Below, one piece after another: positions 51,101-62,598 of a stretch of 64,000 bases of DNA. The notes beneath the pieces are model-generated. The model searched no databases. It saw nothing but the letters and a program-made list of their open reading frames with translations, and was not told where the DNA came from. How positions within the stretch are numbered: position 1 is the first letter of the stretch; each line of letters starts with the position of its first letter. Position numbers and translations under genes: made by a program. The DNA is from Thamnaconus septentrionalis (lineage: Eukaryota; Chordata; Actinopteri; Tetraodontiformes; Monacanthidae), in the NCBI GenBank assembly GCA_009823395.1, contig CM020510.1:18602773-18666772 (forward strand), read 5' to 3'.

Positions 51101-54100
51101 TTGCTTAAAACACCAGACACAGTCCGGATTCACTTGCCATTTTGTTTGTGCAAGACACGCACTGGATACCATGTTTATGGACAACTCTCCTGTTTAATTG
51201 GATAATAAAATAAGATGGTTACAGTGCCAAAAGAGCAGCACGGCAGAACTGGGCAGTAGAAACTTTCAAAACCAAAGGAGTCAATTCACCAGTTTCCAGT
51301 GGGACATTTATAGGACTGATTCAGCAGGAACCTGACTTAAATGAACTCCTGAAAAAACAGACACAGCAATCCCCCGAATCCCTTTTCTGCCTTGAATGCA
51401 ACCCATTACTTTCTAAAAGTAATCAAATCTGGTAATGCCAAACTTCTTCGGTTCCCAGTAGCCCACAGGAAAACTCTGCAGTGTCTGCAAGAAGAACGCA
51501 ACAGTTTAGCAGCAAGCACTCCACACGAGACTGATTTCATACCCTGTTGTGCTCTTAAGTGCATCACCTCAAAATTGTAAAGTAACACGTGCACAGGTCT
51601 GAGCAGTGCAGCGGGTGAAAGCTATAGGAACGAAACAAAAAGCAGGACTTGAGGACTTTGGAGAAGAGCTCCCAATGTATGCAGTGCCTATTTAGAAAAT
51701 CTCTCAAAGCTTTTGTAAACCTCACAAAGGCCTTGTTCAGGCTGCCAGCTCAAATCCGATTTTTAGCCCATCCAGATTGAAACCAGATGGCTCTTTTGTA
51801 GTCAGAAAAGTCACAAACCCCATGAAATCTGATTTTTGCAAAACGGATTGAAACCACCTTCGGGAGGTAGCTTCAAATGGCATTCGGACAGATGCGTCTC
51901 AGTGTGAACAGCTCCAAACACACAGATGGGTTTTGACTATCTGTGACGTCACTCTACACGATGCAAGAGCCAATGCGCCACCAGAGAGCACCATTGGAGG
52001 TGCGGAGCTGTTAACATAATGGAGCAGACAGAAGATGTAGAAAGCAGCAGTCCCTGGACAGAGGAAGAAACTCATTGGCTCATCAGTCTGTGGAGAGGTA
52101 GCTCCATTCAAGCCAAGCTCCAGGCCATGTATCGCAACAAGTGCCACTGTCGCAATTATATGACGTCACACACTACACGCACTGGACGACGCCTCCGCTC
52201 CGACGTCGTTGCTTCAGCAACCTGTCAGTGATTGGTCATTAATGTGGCCCATTCTGAACAGCGCCAGATCCCATTTGGACACTTGCTAAAAACAATGTGG
52301 ACAGTCAGACCTAAAAATCGGATTTGAGAAGGAATCTGATTTGAATCAGATTTGTCCAGCAGTCTGAACGCAGCCAAAGACAACAAAGCAAACTAATGCC
52401 TGCTCCTACAAAACTGTTTTTTTAAATCATCCAAATGAGGCAATTTTCTCCATCTTAAAATCCACTTCACACTAGTCGAGAACAGATAACGAAGACCAAA
52501 ATGTAAAGCCGTTAGCCGCACCTTTCTCCTTCACAAACAGCCTGATGTCCTTGGTCACGGAGACTGAGGGCTTGAAGTAGTCAAACTCAAACTGGCGGAC
52601 CACGTGGCACTCGTACACGCCGCTGTCATTGTACGTGACATTAAGAATTCGGATGGAGATGTCTTGCAAATCTTGGCTGCCGTTCCAGCAGAGGCGGCCT
52701 TTGAAAGGGCCGTCCAAGTCGGACGGGCGGTCGTCCTCAAACTTGTAAATCTAGGAGGAGAAAAAAAATACGATCAGGCTTGATTGTCATGTTCGTGAAT
52801 TGTCATCAAGACGACAAATTCACAAATTGTCGGCTTGCACCATTTCATATTGGATAACATAGCTGGAGCCTACATGAGTCCGATTTGGAGGAACGCCTTT
52901 TTCTTTGGTCGGCATGTAGTACCAATCCACACGTGTCTTTGATTTGATTTCCTCCCGTCTTAGGCAGGCGATGCAGGTCAGCTTCATGGATCCCCCCAGC
53001 ACAGCTTCGGTATCCGATGGGACGTCGACACATACTGGCCGGCACATTTGAACTGAAGGGACACGGAAGGTTGTGCATATTTATTTCACCAGTAAGCCAG
53101 ACGGAAGCAGGATTCAAACGTTGAAATGTCCAAATCCCCCGTCCCTTGTCAGAAGACATTTTCTTTCCTGTACTTGATGTTACTTTATTTGGGCGTTCAC
53201 GCTTCAGTGTGCAGGAGCACCTAAGGGCCAATGATTGTGCAGAGAAGTAGCAGAGATTTGTGCCAACCTGCTTGAGCAAAGAATGGTTTTATAATATCAT
53301 TCGGAAATCAATTCTGCGTGCAGTGCCTTGAGTGAAACTGCAAATAGACTTTGAGTGCAGGAGGAGGCGAAAAAGGAAACTGTGATTTGGGATATTACAC
53401 TGCAGGCATATAGTCGCACTAGATTTCCTTGATTCGTTCTTGAATTGCAAGAAAAGGTGATGATGCTTACGAGATGGAACGATATTAAATGCATAGGAAG
53501 AAAGGACAGTCGGACTATATAAAACTTTGAATAGGCCCCTTAGGATCAGTGGCACAATTTAATAAAACTTTTTTTTCCCCTTAAAATGCAACAAGTCATG
53601 TGGTTGGTTAAAAGGTTGTTCATTTGTTTTTTTGTTAAAGAGACCATTTGTAAGCACTTTATAATAACACACCTTTAGCTGTTATATATGTATCTTTCAT
53701 TTGATTCATAAGCACATCTATTATGTGCTTCTCAAATACTGCATTCGAGCTGGCCTGCCCTCACCCCTTATCCCCCATTTATAAAGCAAGAATACACAAT
53801 TAATAAACACAAAATAGATGTGCTTACATCGAGTAACAACTGAGTATCTGTATTGCTAAATAAAAAAACAATGCTTTACAAATGATTTCTAAAATGTTTA
53901 CTTTGACACTTTGCTAGCTCCTAAAAGTGTTCATTTTAAGAAGATCTGTGGTTTCTTCTTTCAGACATTATCCCTGATAAGTCAAGAAAACAACAAATTG
54001 TTCTGAACAGCTTTTTGAGGTGAATATTCTCCCGGCGCCTTAGTGAACTGTAAAAAACAAGCTGGAGTGAACATGCATGCACTGTTTAAAAATCCCTCTG

Positions 54101-55793
54101 AGCTCTTAAAGTGAAAGGTTGTCGGCAACAATGGCTTTCTTCATGTATCTTCAGTGCGGTGACACAGCAGTGACCCTGTTCCAATGCTGAGCTAGAGCTG
54201 ATCTTAGGGAAGCGTGACAGGGTTGCATTAGTATTCAATGCCTTAAATGCCACAAGTCTCAATTAATTCTTTAGCCCATTCATTCACATTGATAGGCTAC
54301 CAAAGTAAGCATTTATTGAATGACCCACATAGATAACACTAAAAGTTGAAGGCCCACCGTGTAAAATTTAACATGATGAGACATTAAGATTCACTAAAAT
54401 GAATGAACTCCTGAATTCGTGTAGAATTAGTATGATTTATTTTTTACATAGAGGGAGATTCCATTGGCAAGGAGGCAACACATCCACATAACCCAGAAAG
54501 TGTGTCTGCTCATGTTAGAGTCAGTATGTCTGCAAGGTGCTTTATTTCCATTAGTAGCTGCTAAATCTTATGAACTAATCATTTAAATGATGACCACAAA
54601 AACATTCACAAATATCTATTTGCAAGCTTCTAATTTTAATTTCTTCTTTTTTTTCAAACCTCTTGTGTGAACGTCTCTACTACATTTCTAGCCGCCATCT
54701 GCGCCACTGCTGTGCTGTGCTGTGCTGTGCTGTGCTGTGCTGTGTTGGGCACATGGCATCTGGCCTGGAATGAACCAGATATAAGCTGTTGCTCCATGTA
54801 TCATTCATGTTAATAAAAACATCGTTTCTAACCCGTAGCAGTCACAATTTGTGAAGGCATGATTTGATTTTCTTTCAAAATAAAACAATTGGGTTTTATT
54901 ACGTTTCCGTTTGTTTTGTTTGTTTACTGTTTCAAATTAGGGTGACCACATGTTTGCTTTGACATTGTGGGAAGCAACATTTGAAAAAAAGAAAGAAGAT
55001 AAAACCGCGTTGTTTAATCACACAGCCCCCTGAACACCGCTAAGAGCTGAGTCACAGCACTGTGAGCAAATCCAAGATCTTCCAGGCCAGTGAGCACTAA
55101 TAATGGCCTCTGCCCATTAGAATTATGTACTGGAGGGAGAAACAGTCTTGACGTCCAGAGTGTGGAGCGTGCGTAGCAACAAAAAAAAATGCACATAGTC
55201 GTGGCCATATGGGGCGGAGCGAAAGCAATCGTTGGCAAACAAAACGTAGTGCGAGATGGGGGAGCCCGGTGATAACAGGGGGGGGGGGGGGTGGTAAATA
55301 GTGGCGGGGGTTACAAACACAGCCAGGGGAAGGTCTTGTCCTAATCTCAGCGAGCCAGCCATGCGGATGTCTATGTGGGAGAGGGTCTCTGTTAGCTCCA
55401 GTCTGCTTATATAACCAAAGCCCCCCCAACCCCCCGCCCCCGGAGGCAGACAGTGACAACATTGATTCCATCACACTCGTGATAAGAGGGGCAGAGCAAT
55501 GGGAATACAGACTGGGTGAAGGGAGAGAGGGAGAGGGGGGGGGTGTGTTTATCACTATGCAGATTGATTTATCTGGATTTAATGTTGACAAGCGCGTGAG
55601 GTGTTGGGATTGTGTTAGTCGTGGCTGTTGAAACTTAAGTACAAAACCGGGCCCGCAAACAAGAGGCCCCTGCACACGGAGAAACATTCACAGCGGAACC
55701 GAGGCTTTTTTTTTTGTTTTGTTTTTTCTCGCACTTACCAACAGACAGCAACACCAAGAAAGTTCGCAGCAGAGCTCCGGTTGCAGTTACCAT
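48028..55793 (-). CDS. scn3b: Voltage-gated sodium channel beta-3-like subunit, four coding exons resolved
   Basis: This gene encodes a single-pass membrane protein that associates with sodium channel alpha subunits and tunes gating and surface expression. Four exons join in frame to 200 codons plus two bases: signal peptide (residues 1 to about 21), a V-type Ig domain (about 26-150) with core cysteines C45 and C126, an NDSGVYEC motif, four N-glycosylation sequons (N75, N101, N115, N119), a transmembrane segment (about 166-186) and a short cytoplasmic tail. Motifs such as SDTEAV, WNGS, DLQDISI and SQIMMYVLL are those of SCN3B/SCN1B; the residue pattern is closer to SCN3B (recalled, not searched). 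Splice phases agree at every junction (1, 0, 1). Introns are about 2,686, 123 and 4,355 bp. Human SCN3B has 215 residues, so only the extreme C terminus is unresolved. The SCN1B alternative is less likely. Confidence 0.92.
48167..51728 (-). other. scn3b intron 3, distal part
   Basis: This is the intron between the second Ig exon and the transmembrane exon. A segment at about 48,545-49,000 contains ACTATGTGGAGTTTTT words resembling a fish miniature transposon, but without confident ends. The rest shows no recognisable gene or repeat. Confidence 0.45.
51729..52375 (+). mobile_element. Harbinger-like element carrying a Myb/SANT-like protein fragment
   Basis: Imperfect terminal inverted repeats (GGCCTTGTTCAGGCTGCC / GGCTGCGTTCAGACTGCT, 14 of the first 20 positions agreeing) bound 647 bp flanked by AAA on both sides. 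The frame at 52,019-52,231 encodes WTEEETHWLISLWRGSSIQ followed by a YRNK motif, matching the Myb/SANT-like DNA-binding protein that PIF/Harbinger elements carry. The frame is truncated and there is no transposase. It lies in scn3b intron 3, antisense to the host gene, within 150 bp of exon 3. Confidence 0.7.
52522..52750 (-). CDS. scn3b: scn3b coding exon 3 (second half of Ig domain)
   Basis: The exon starts after ctcctcctag at 52,751-52,752 and ends in phase 1 before a GTGCGG donor, which is weaker than the other donors. It encodes residues 79-154: IYKFEDD, the RLCWNGSQDLQDISI block, and the NDSGVYECHV motif with Ig cysteine C126. Cys99 lies where human SCN3B, as recalled, has glutamine. 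Intron 2 is only 123 bp. Confidence 0.92.
52874..53052 (-). CDS. scn3b: scn3b coding exon 2 (first half of Ig domain)
   Basis: The exon follows a pyrimidine-rich acceptor (ttcag) at 53,053-53,054 and ends at CAT|GTAGGC. It encodes residues 19-78: the end of the signal peptide, the conserved CVDVPSDTEAV start of the mature chain, the LTCIACLRREE stretch with Ig cysteine C45, and the VDWYY strand. It ends in phase 0 with the sequon N75-R-T. The open frame runs past the donor, but the family alignment and the phase of exon 3 favour splicing at 52,873. Confidence 0.92.
53053..55738 (-). other. scn3b intron 1
   Basis: A 2,686-bp intron separates the signal-peptide exon from the Ig exons. It holds a (GTGCT)n pentanucleotide microsatellite at 54,711-54,745 and G-rich runs at 55,277-55,292 and 55,522-55,548. 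The long minus-strand frame at 55,097-55,687 is caused by these runs and is not a gene. Confidence 0.7.
55739..55793 (-). CDS. scn3b: scn3b coding exon 1 (start codon and signal peptide)
   Basis: The ATG is at 55,793-55,791 and the exon encodes 18 codons plus one base, a hydrophobic leader containing FLVLLSV. It ends at a near-perfect donor (G|GTAAGT) at 55,738. The leftover G joins TT of exon 2 to make Val19, giving a signal peptide that continues into exon 2, as in the beta-subunit family. Upstream in the minus direction the DNA is CpG-rich and promoter-like. Confidence 0.85.
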
Positions 55794-56470
55794 ATTAGGC
55801 CACTTATTTTGGCTCGTCTCGAGCGGAGGCCAAGACGGCAGGAGTTTTCAGCACCGCGGACAGCGCCTCTCCTCGCCGAGGAACTTGAGTCCAAAAATCC
55901 CCCCCTCCCAAAAAAAGCGACTCCGGGCTTCGGAAGTAACTCGTGGCGCCAAACAACGAGGCTCATTTACGGGCTCAGATCCGTCGGCGCGCCTCCCCCC
56001 GACTCGCCATTCATCACTCCGTCCCACTCCGTCGCATCCTCTGGAAGCAAGTCCGCCGCGCTTCAGTCCGACTCTTGTGGACAGCGAGGGGAACCTGTGG
56101 AGTCTCGGGGAGCTGATTGGCTCTCCTCGCTCGCGGATGTAAACAAGCGCCGCGGCTCTTCTCTCACCTCAGCCCTCAATGTGTGACACGGTCGCCGCTG
56201 CTGCCGCCGCTGCCGCCGCCGCCGTGGAGTCCCGTTTACACCATTAGAAAGAAAGATAAGCGCCGACGCTTTCCCAGTCGCGGATCACCGCCTTATTTTC
56301 CCAGCAGTCACTTAGCGCCGGCAGAGCGGAGCCCTCGACACGCATGCGTGAGTGAGTCACTCCCTCCGCGCGCGGCACGGAAAAGACTGAGCTGCTCGTC
56401 TCGCCTGATCTCTCCCGTTTCCACTGATGCAAAACTGATTTTTAAAGAACAACTCGCAAGAAATTGACAC
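55794..56470 (-). promoter_or_regulatory. CpG-rich scn3b promoter and 5' UTR region
   Basis: The block immediately upstream of the scn3b start codon is GC- and CpG-rich, with CCG trinucleotide runs near 56,196-56,225 and many CG dinucleotides, and no TATA box at an obvious position. It stops abruptly at a hAT-type repeat at 56,482. Its position and composition fit a CpG-island promoter. The transcription start cannot be placed from sequence alone. Open frames on the plus strand here are GC-driven chance frames. Confidence 0.6.
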
Positions 56471-56481
56471 GCATCATCAAG

Positions 56482-56923
56482 CAATGTTATTGGGATTACT
56501 CCGTAAAAGTAATGCAACTACTAACTACTGATTACTCCTTAATAAAGTAATCGAATTACTGCTTTCACTACTTTGTTTCATAAGTAAACAATTACTAATT
56601 ACTTTAGTCAAAAAAAAGGTTGCTCAGTGCTTTCGAATGAACTTTATCAACGTGCAAATTTTGCAATTCCAAATATTGCCTCTGTCCTCTTAACATGGAT
56701 GAATGTTTGCTCTTTGAACACAAACTGCACATTTCACAGAACAACCTCATGTACAGCACTGGCGTCTTTTGCACAGCCCATATTGTTAAAATAATTAGAA
56801 GACTTTGGAAAAGTAACAAAAATCGTTACTTGATAAAGTAATGATGATATAATTACCAGTTTTGCCACAGTAATCTAATTACCTTACTCAAAAAGCAGTT
56901 GGTGAGATTACTCGCCAACACTG
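56482..56923. mobile_element. Second copy of the GTAATC-rich hAT-type element
   Basis: The segment starts CAATGTTATTGGGATTACTCC, abbreviated as CAATGTTATTGGG, and ends with the inverted counterpart of CAGTGTTGGCGAG. The first ~130 bp align by eye with the element at 17,479, including GTTTCATAAGTAA and CAATTACTAATTAC words. The flanks do not give a clean 8-bp duplication. It sits at the outer edge of the scn3b CpG promoter, about 690 bp upstream of the ATG. Confidence 0.75.
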
Positions 56924-59900
56924 ACCATCAGTTACATTGCTCATATTTCCCACGTTTGAAAGGAATACAGGGATCACATTTAGAGTGTTTCATTGAAGTT
57001 GATGAGAGTGGAAGTAAAGAAGACACGTGGGCACTGGCAACCAACACGCACCACTCGATCAAGATCCCTCAACTCACTGATCACTGACTGCACATTTTAT
57101 AATGGCATGCATGCAAAGATACGCGCATATTACATACCCTTATGTTAAAAAAGTAAACGTTGAAGTGTCCTTCCAATCTCAAAATGTTATTGATTTTTGA
57201 GTTTCTGAGCAAACTGTAATTTCCACTATGTTTTTGAAATCCTTATCTGAGACAAGATCAGCCAATAAAATCCGTGCAGATGTTTACTAACGCAGTGTTT
57301 GCTGTCAAATAAACAAGTGAATTAAAAAAAACAATAAATCCATCATGTTTACCAGTTGCACAGGGCAGGATCAGTACTTTGGGGTCTCATATATGCCAAG
57401 GCACACGGGTGCACCTGATCTCTCAGCTGACATCTGATCGATGCCTTTGCTTTAGTACAGCCTTGATGATCCAGCGCTGCATGCACGCAGGACTCAGTCC
57501 ACTAATCTAACGATCTGGCATCCGCTGACCTTTTCCCTGCTCCTCTGTTTATATTTAGGCACAAGCCTATCAATGCAACGTCACGATACCATGGCAACGA
57601 TTGGCTTCTCTTTTGTTTATCCCCTAGCCTTTTAATGATAAACAAGACTGGAAATAAAATCCCTTTAATACTTTTTATTTTAGTTTATTTATTTATTTTA
57701 CTAATGGAGTCACAGTGATCGGCTGGATTGAAAACCCATTTTTTTATTCATCACGTCCGCATGACCTGAATAAGATAGAGAGGATTGGAGAGACTGCTGA
57801 ACGGTGTAATTATATCACATGGTTTGGTTCGCTCTCTCTCTCTCCCACATACACTGAAAGCTACAGCAGAGCCATTTCCTCTAAACGGAAAGCAATGGGA
57901 TGAAAGTGCAACATAACAAATTGTTTTCCTATGAAACATTAATTATTTTTTTATTTCTAGTGCATTCAATATAATTATGAGGGGACATTTCTTATGACAA
58001 AAATGTAATATTTCCATTAGATTTGCACTAGTTTCCGAATTTTATATAAAACAGCATAACCACGAGTATTGTTGAGTATCACCATAGTATAGCTGAGTAA
58101 AATAATGTATAGCCAGTTCTTGACGTATCCAAGTGCTTTTTTTTTAACGTAAGTTCCTTTGTCAAGATATGAGCAGTGCTCAGAGTTTAATGCGTTGCCT
58201 GCCAACTCAGTCAAAGAAGAAAACGAATTCGAGATAAGTGTGTGACGTGACATCGGCAGACCTCAGAGGGAAACAATAATCTCCCTTTGACATCAAAGCA
58301 CTTAATCTTGAAGCTGCTATATCTGGGGTAACAAGGGGATTACTTCCAAGGAAGAAAGGAAAAAAGGGTATTTTTCTTCCAAAATGACATGTATATATAT
58401 AAAAAAAAAAAGAAGAAAAAAGGCTGACATGTAAAAAATGAGCATCAGAATCAAATGTTAAGATTAAGATTTCCTTTCATTCGTCCCACGGTGGGGAAAT
58501 TTCCAATATTGACTCATGCGCTGCGAATCCACAAGGTCTTTAGCATTGACGCCTGGTGGATGGTGCGGATTCTTTTATGTGTCAGAGGGAGAAAACGGAA
58601 AGGTAAGTGCACCCTTGTGTTGCTGTCAGCCTCCACGGCAGGCTGGCGCTCTGAAGGAGCTGACTAAATATGGCTGGCCTGGTTCAACCACATCCTGCAG
58701 ATAACGAAACCATAGCAACAGTGATGCAGCGCCATGGCGACACGCCCACACACACACTCATTAGGACAACAGGAAGCCGTCGGGCTTGCGCCGTCTCCCT
58801 CTTTTATTTATTCATTTGTTGACTTGCCGGAACAGGCCTAGAAAGTGCAAGTCAGGCAATACGCGCTTGTTTGGCCGCTGTTGAAGCGTTGCAGCTCCAC
58901 TCACATCTTCAAACGCGAGTCGAAACTCAAAAAGTGCAGAGACAGTTTCAACTCCAAGCCAGCGGAGGGAAGATTTTCAGCCGGAATTTGATCAGGAAAC
59001 GAATAAGCTCGTGTGCTGCTTCGCTGCAAATGGCTCAAAGGCCCGGGCTTTGTTTGCGTACGCGCGCGCTCCCCATACGTGAGTGCGAGCTTTCCTCAAG
59101 AGCCCCTCCTCCCCCTCCTGCCTCCCCCTGCCGCTGCCAGCAGATTTCTAGGGATTTGGAAGGATTTCAAGATTATAACATAATTACAGCGCGTAGCCAT
59201 GGATGACACATGTTGGAAAGTGAAATGTAAAGCTGATGTGGAGGCCTGGCGCGGGGGAAACCTCTTGATGCTGGAATTTAGACGGCGCATTCACTAATCT
59301 GCCGCACATACGCTTCAATGAGCCATCTGTGTGCGTGTTTTTTCCACTCTGTGCGTTCAGAATACGCAGCAGCGCAGAGGCATTGATAAGAATAAAATTA
59401 AAAAAAAATGCAATGGTTTTTAGAAGTGAACTTTTCATACGTGTGTTATTTAGAAGAACTGAATCAAAAATACACATGTACGTTTTGGTAAAATATAGCT
59501 GCTGGAGATAAACAACTGATTTTACACTGTAAATTCTGACTTTACTAATTCATTTGTTTTCCATAAAAACAGGATGGAACCATGTTGTACCACCATGTCC
59601 TCCAGAATGTGGAGCAATGAAAAATGTATGATTTTGGCCTTGCATCACAGTTGATGTAAGTTTCAGTAGGACATCACAGAACGAGACTCACCAAAGCTGC
59701 CATTAAACCTTTAATTCAACATGAGATGCTTTATTTTCCAAACTTCTCCTTTAATCCATGTAATTGCTCTTGAAACACAGCGAAAAGCCCTGGGGATGTT
59801 TTGTTTGTGAGAGCAGGTGCATTTATTTAATTATGCAGAGATGTGATTTTTACATAACTGTGGCTTTATAAAAAAAAAAAAAAAAAAAGAAGCCCCATCT

Positions 59901-61279
59901 CGTGTCAGAAAAAAACTGGGGCAAACCGAATGTTGCGGAACAGTGAAGAACTATGGAGAGACTCTGACACACTGGCTGCAGCAGGTCCTGAACGTCTCAG
60001 CGTGGGGCCATTTGATGTGTTATCCCACCGCGTGCCATAAGACGGAGGCTGAATCAGTGTCATCCCGCTGCTAATTTAATTGATAAGGCGGGAAGTGGCT
60101 GCGCTGCGCCCTTGTACCAAGACGCGCACCGCTCACGGCTCCAGGACGCCGCCGCATTCCGACCCGCAGGACCTGGCACGGGGTTATCAAGCTAACACTG
60201 ATAGCTAGTGAAGACTTGTTCCATGTGACCTTGTGATTTTGGCTGCCGTCCACCCTGTAGGAATACTCACTTTCTATAATAAGACCCGCGTGCGTCACAA
60301 AACCCATGGGTGGAGGAGAAGACAAGCAGTCGTGCAGCATGGACGTCATACAGCAGGAAGGAAAGAAAGCAAAGTGCAGGAGTGCTGGTGGGGGAAGTGC
60401 ACGCCGGTTGGCGCATCTGCATATGTGTAAAGAGGAAAACATGGGGGCGGGAGGGGGGCAGCGGTATAAAATATTCACGTAGACACTCTGGTCATCACCT
60501 TTGTGCAACATCGCGAGCAAGGGACACAACGTGAGGCCACTTGTCTTATCTTTTGTTCGCCCAGCTGAAGTTTATTGTCTCAATTAGAATATGGTAATGA
60601 ACAGCCTGGCGGAAAAGGGTGTCGGGTGGTCGCGACCGACTGGGGAAACTCTAAGGGGCGGGCTGGCGCTCGGTGTCACGCCGTCGCTTGTAGCCAGAGA
60701 TGATTTTCAAAAAGGTCCATCAGGGAATCGTTTGAGAGATTTAGGAGAACGTCACTCAAACAGGAAGGAAAAGTTTGTTCACGTGAATCCCGTCTTCACT
60801 TCCGTCATCTGGCAGCGTTTGGAATTTTGCCCCCAATGTGTCACAGATGTAAAAATGCCTGAAAAATTCCTATTTTTTTCCACCCTGTAGCTTTTTCTCT
60901 CCCCCTGTGTGAAAAGAGACATTTTCCAGCTGGCGTGACGATACGAGGCTAAGTAGGAAGAGACGACATCCACGACAATGATTCTGCTGTACGACTCACA
61001 TTAGTCTTTGTCATCGTTTGCAGGACACAAACACATTCAAAAGGTATTCATGGTCTGCAGCATGAACAGAAAGACTGGGCCCCGTGGCGCTCAATGAGCT
61101 AAACAACCAGAACAGAGAAAAAAAAAAAACACACCGCCTCGGCTCATGCATTTTGCATAATGTCCTGTTTTGCCCAGTCTCGTGTGGCTACTGTCGCTTT
61201 TCGCACGAGTGATAAGTGCTGCCTCGCTAAAAGGAACCCAAGCGAAAACACTGCATTCCAGGAAATGTGTCGCCTGCGA
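56924..61279. other. Intergenic DNA between scn3b and the unnamed gene
   Basis: No exon is recognised. A LINE tail-like phrase (TCCCACGGTGGGGAAATTTCC, shortened to CCACGGTGGGGAAATTT) lies at about 58,480-58,503 in minus orientation. CpG-rich patches occur at 58,870-59,130 and 60,090-60,180. Minus-strand frames such as 60,071-60,529 have no motif or splice context. Confidence 0.45.
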
Positions 61280-61981
61280 CAGCGGCCACCAACCTTTTTT
61301 GCACCACGGCCCGTTTTAATGTGAGCCAATATTTTCATGGACCGGCATGAAAACTGGTATTTTCTGAATATAATAATAAACATGAATCCACTGCGTACAC
61401 GTTTGGAACTTTATTAGCATGGCAACAACAACATAACATGAGTAACATAGGCTTCTTTCTTCTGTCTTTCTCAATACTCCAAAGGCTGCTGGTCTCTGAG
61501 TGGCCAAGCAGTTTTGAAGGCTTCATTGCCTGATTAGAGAGCCGGTCGCCGCACGTTGAGCAGAGTGGACTTGTTGCATGGGAATCTTCTGTCGAGGTAA
61601 AGTTAGAGGTGGGACTCCTGGTATTGTGTGTTAAATGTTGCTTTCTTCTTCTTGGAAGTCGTGGGCTCTTCTTCTGTCTCCTCACTGGGCCATTTCCTCT
61701 TTCCAAAGACGCTTGTTGTCACTGATGTTGCTAGCTAGCTTGCTAGCTGGCTCGTGGGTTTGACCTAGCGGCAACGTATCACGTGACCGAGACAAGCGCC
61801 TTGACATGCGGCAAGAGTTGAGCCATAGTCGGATGTAACGGAGAGGATCCGGTAATTTTTCAAAATAAAATTGTTCAGACTCAGATAATAAATAAAACGG
61901 AATTAATTTACCGGAAGTTAATTATTCTTCCTGTGCAGCCCGGTACCAAATGGCCCACGGACCGGGGGTTGGGGACCGCTG
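61280..61981. mobile_element. hAT-type DNA transposon, non-autonomous
   Basis: The ends CAGCGGCCACCAACC and, inverted, CAGCGGTCCCCAACC are hAT-type terminal repeats, with typical GCACCACGGCCCG and CACGGACCGG subterminal words. The 702-bp body lacks transposase. The 8-bp flanks (GCCTGCGA, GCTGACTA) agree at only four positions, so the target duplication is decayed or the copy is rearranged. It ends about 160 bp downstream of the stop codon of the unnamed gene. Confidence 0.75.
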
Positions 61982-62142
61982 GCTGACTACATGTGAGCCA
62001 GCTTCTCTTTGGTGGGAATTCGCAGCCGTTGCGGTGAGAACACGGCTATAGCAAAGCTCGGAAGGAGTACAGAGACAATACTGAGACAATCAGCACAATT
62101 CACTTTTTTTCATCTTATTGATAGTTGGTGATTCGCAGCCTC

Positions 62143-62598
62143 CTACATGGCATCAGTGTCTGTATGCCCACTTGTATTTTCTATCGGGATCAGACTGTTT
62201 CCCTCCTGCTGCCCCGACACAATGAGCCTCATGTCGCTCTCTGTCCTCTGGACGCCTGACCAGTCGGGGTCGTCGCCCTCTCGCTCGGAAATGTGACTCT
62301 CCGGATCACGGTTGCCCAAACTCGCTCCCGTTACAGATTTCTGGCTGCGGCTCCGGCTGGCTGGAATACCGTCCAGCCCCTGGCCGCCACCGGGACGGCA
62401 GCCATCCGGGCTGGCGGCGCGTGCGCGCGCGCGGCCCCTCATTCCGCCTTCCGACGGGCTGTCACGCCGCTGGCACCCTCTGATCTGCCCTAATGTGATT
62501 CCCAGCTCGTTGAGGCGCTGTGATACGCGGCGCCGCCTCGCTTCCAGCGGGATTGTTCCATTACGACTCGGGCCTGGCACGCTCTCCGCTGTGGCCTG
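62143..62598 (-). CDS. Unidentified gene, probable last exon D
   Basis: The exon follows a tandem acceptor (gcagcag), so it may start at 62,598 or 62,595; both keep the frame. It encodes a basic helix (RRRRVSQRLNELGITLGQI), then a Gly/Arg/Ser-rich tail with an Arg-Ala run caused by GC-repeat DNA, ending ...SGHTDTDAM and TAG at 62,143-62,145. The low-complexity half is less certain; a weak internal donor (GTGCCA) after the helix could instead lead to further exons. No canonical AATAAA was seen just downstream on this strand; AATAAG near 62,115 is a possible variant. Confidence 0.45.
   Translation of the reverse strand, partial: QATAESVPGPSRNGTIPLEARRRRVSQRLNELGITLGQIRGCQRRDSPSEGGMRGRARARAASPDGCRPGGGQGLDGIPASRSRSQKSVTGASLGNRDPESHISEREGDDPDWSGVQRTESDMRLIVSGQQEGNSLIPIENTSGHTDTDAM

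Noticed and set aside
55097..55687. 196-codon minus-strand frame in scn3b intron 1
   Set aside because: Proline and serine runs come from C-rich homopolymer tracts; lies between well-supported scn3b exons.
55714..56186. Plus-strand frames opposite scn3b exon 1
   Set aside because: CpG-island composition removes stop codons; the minus-strand start, signal peptide and donor explain the region.
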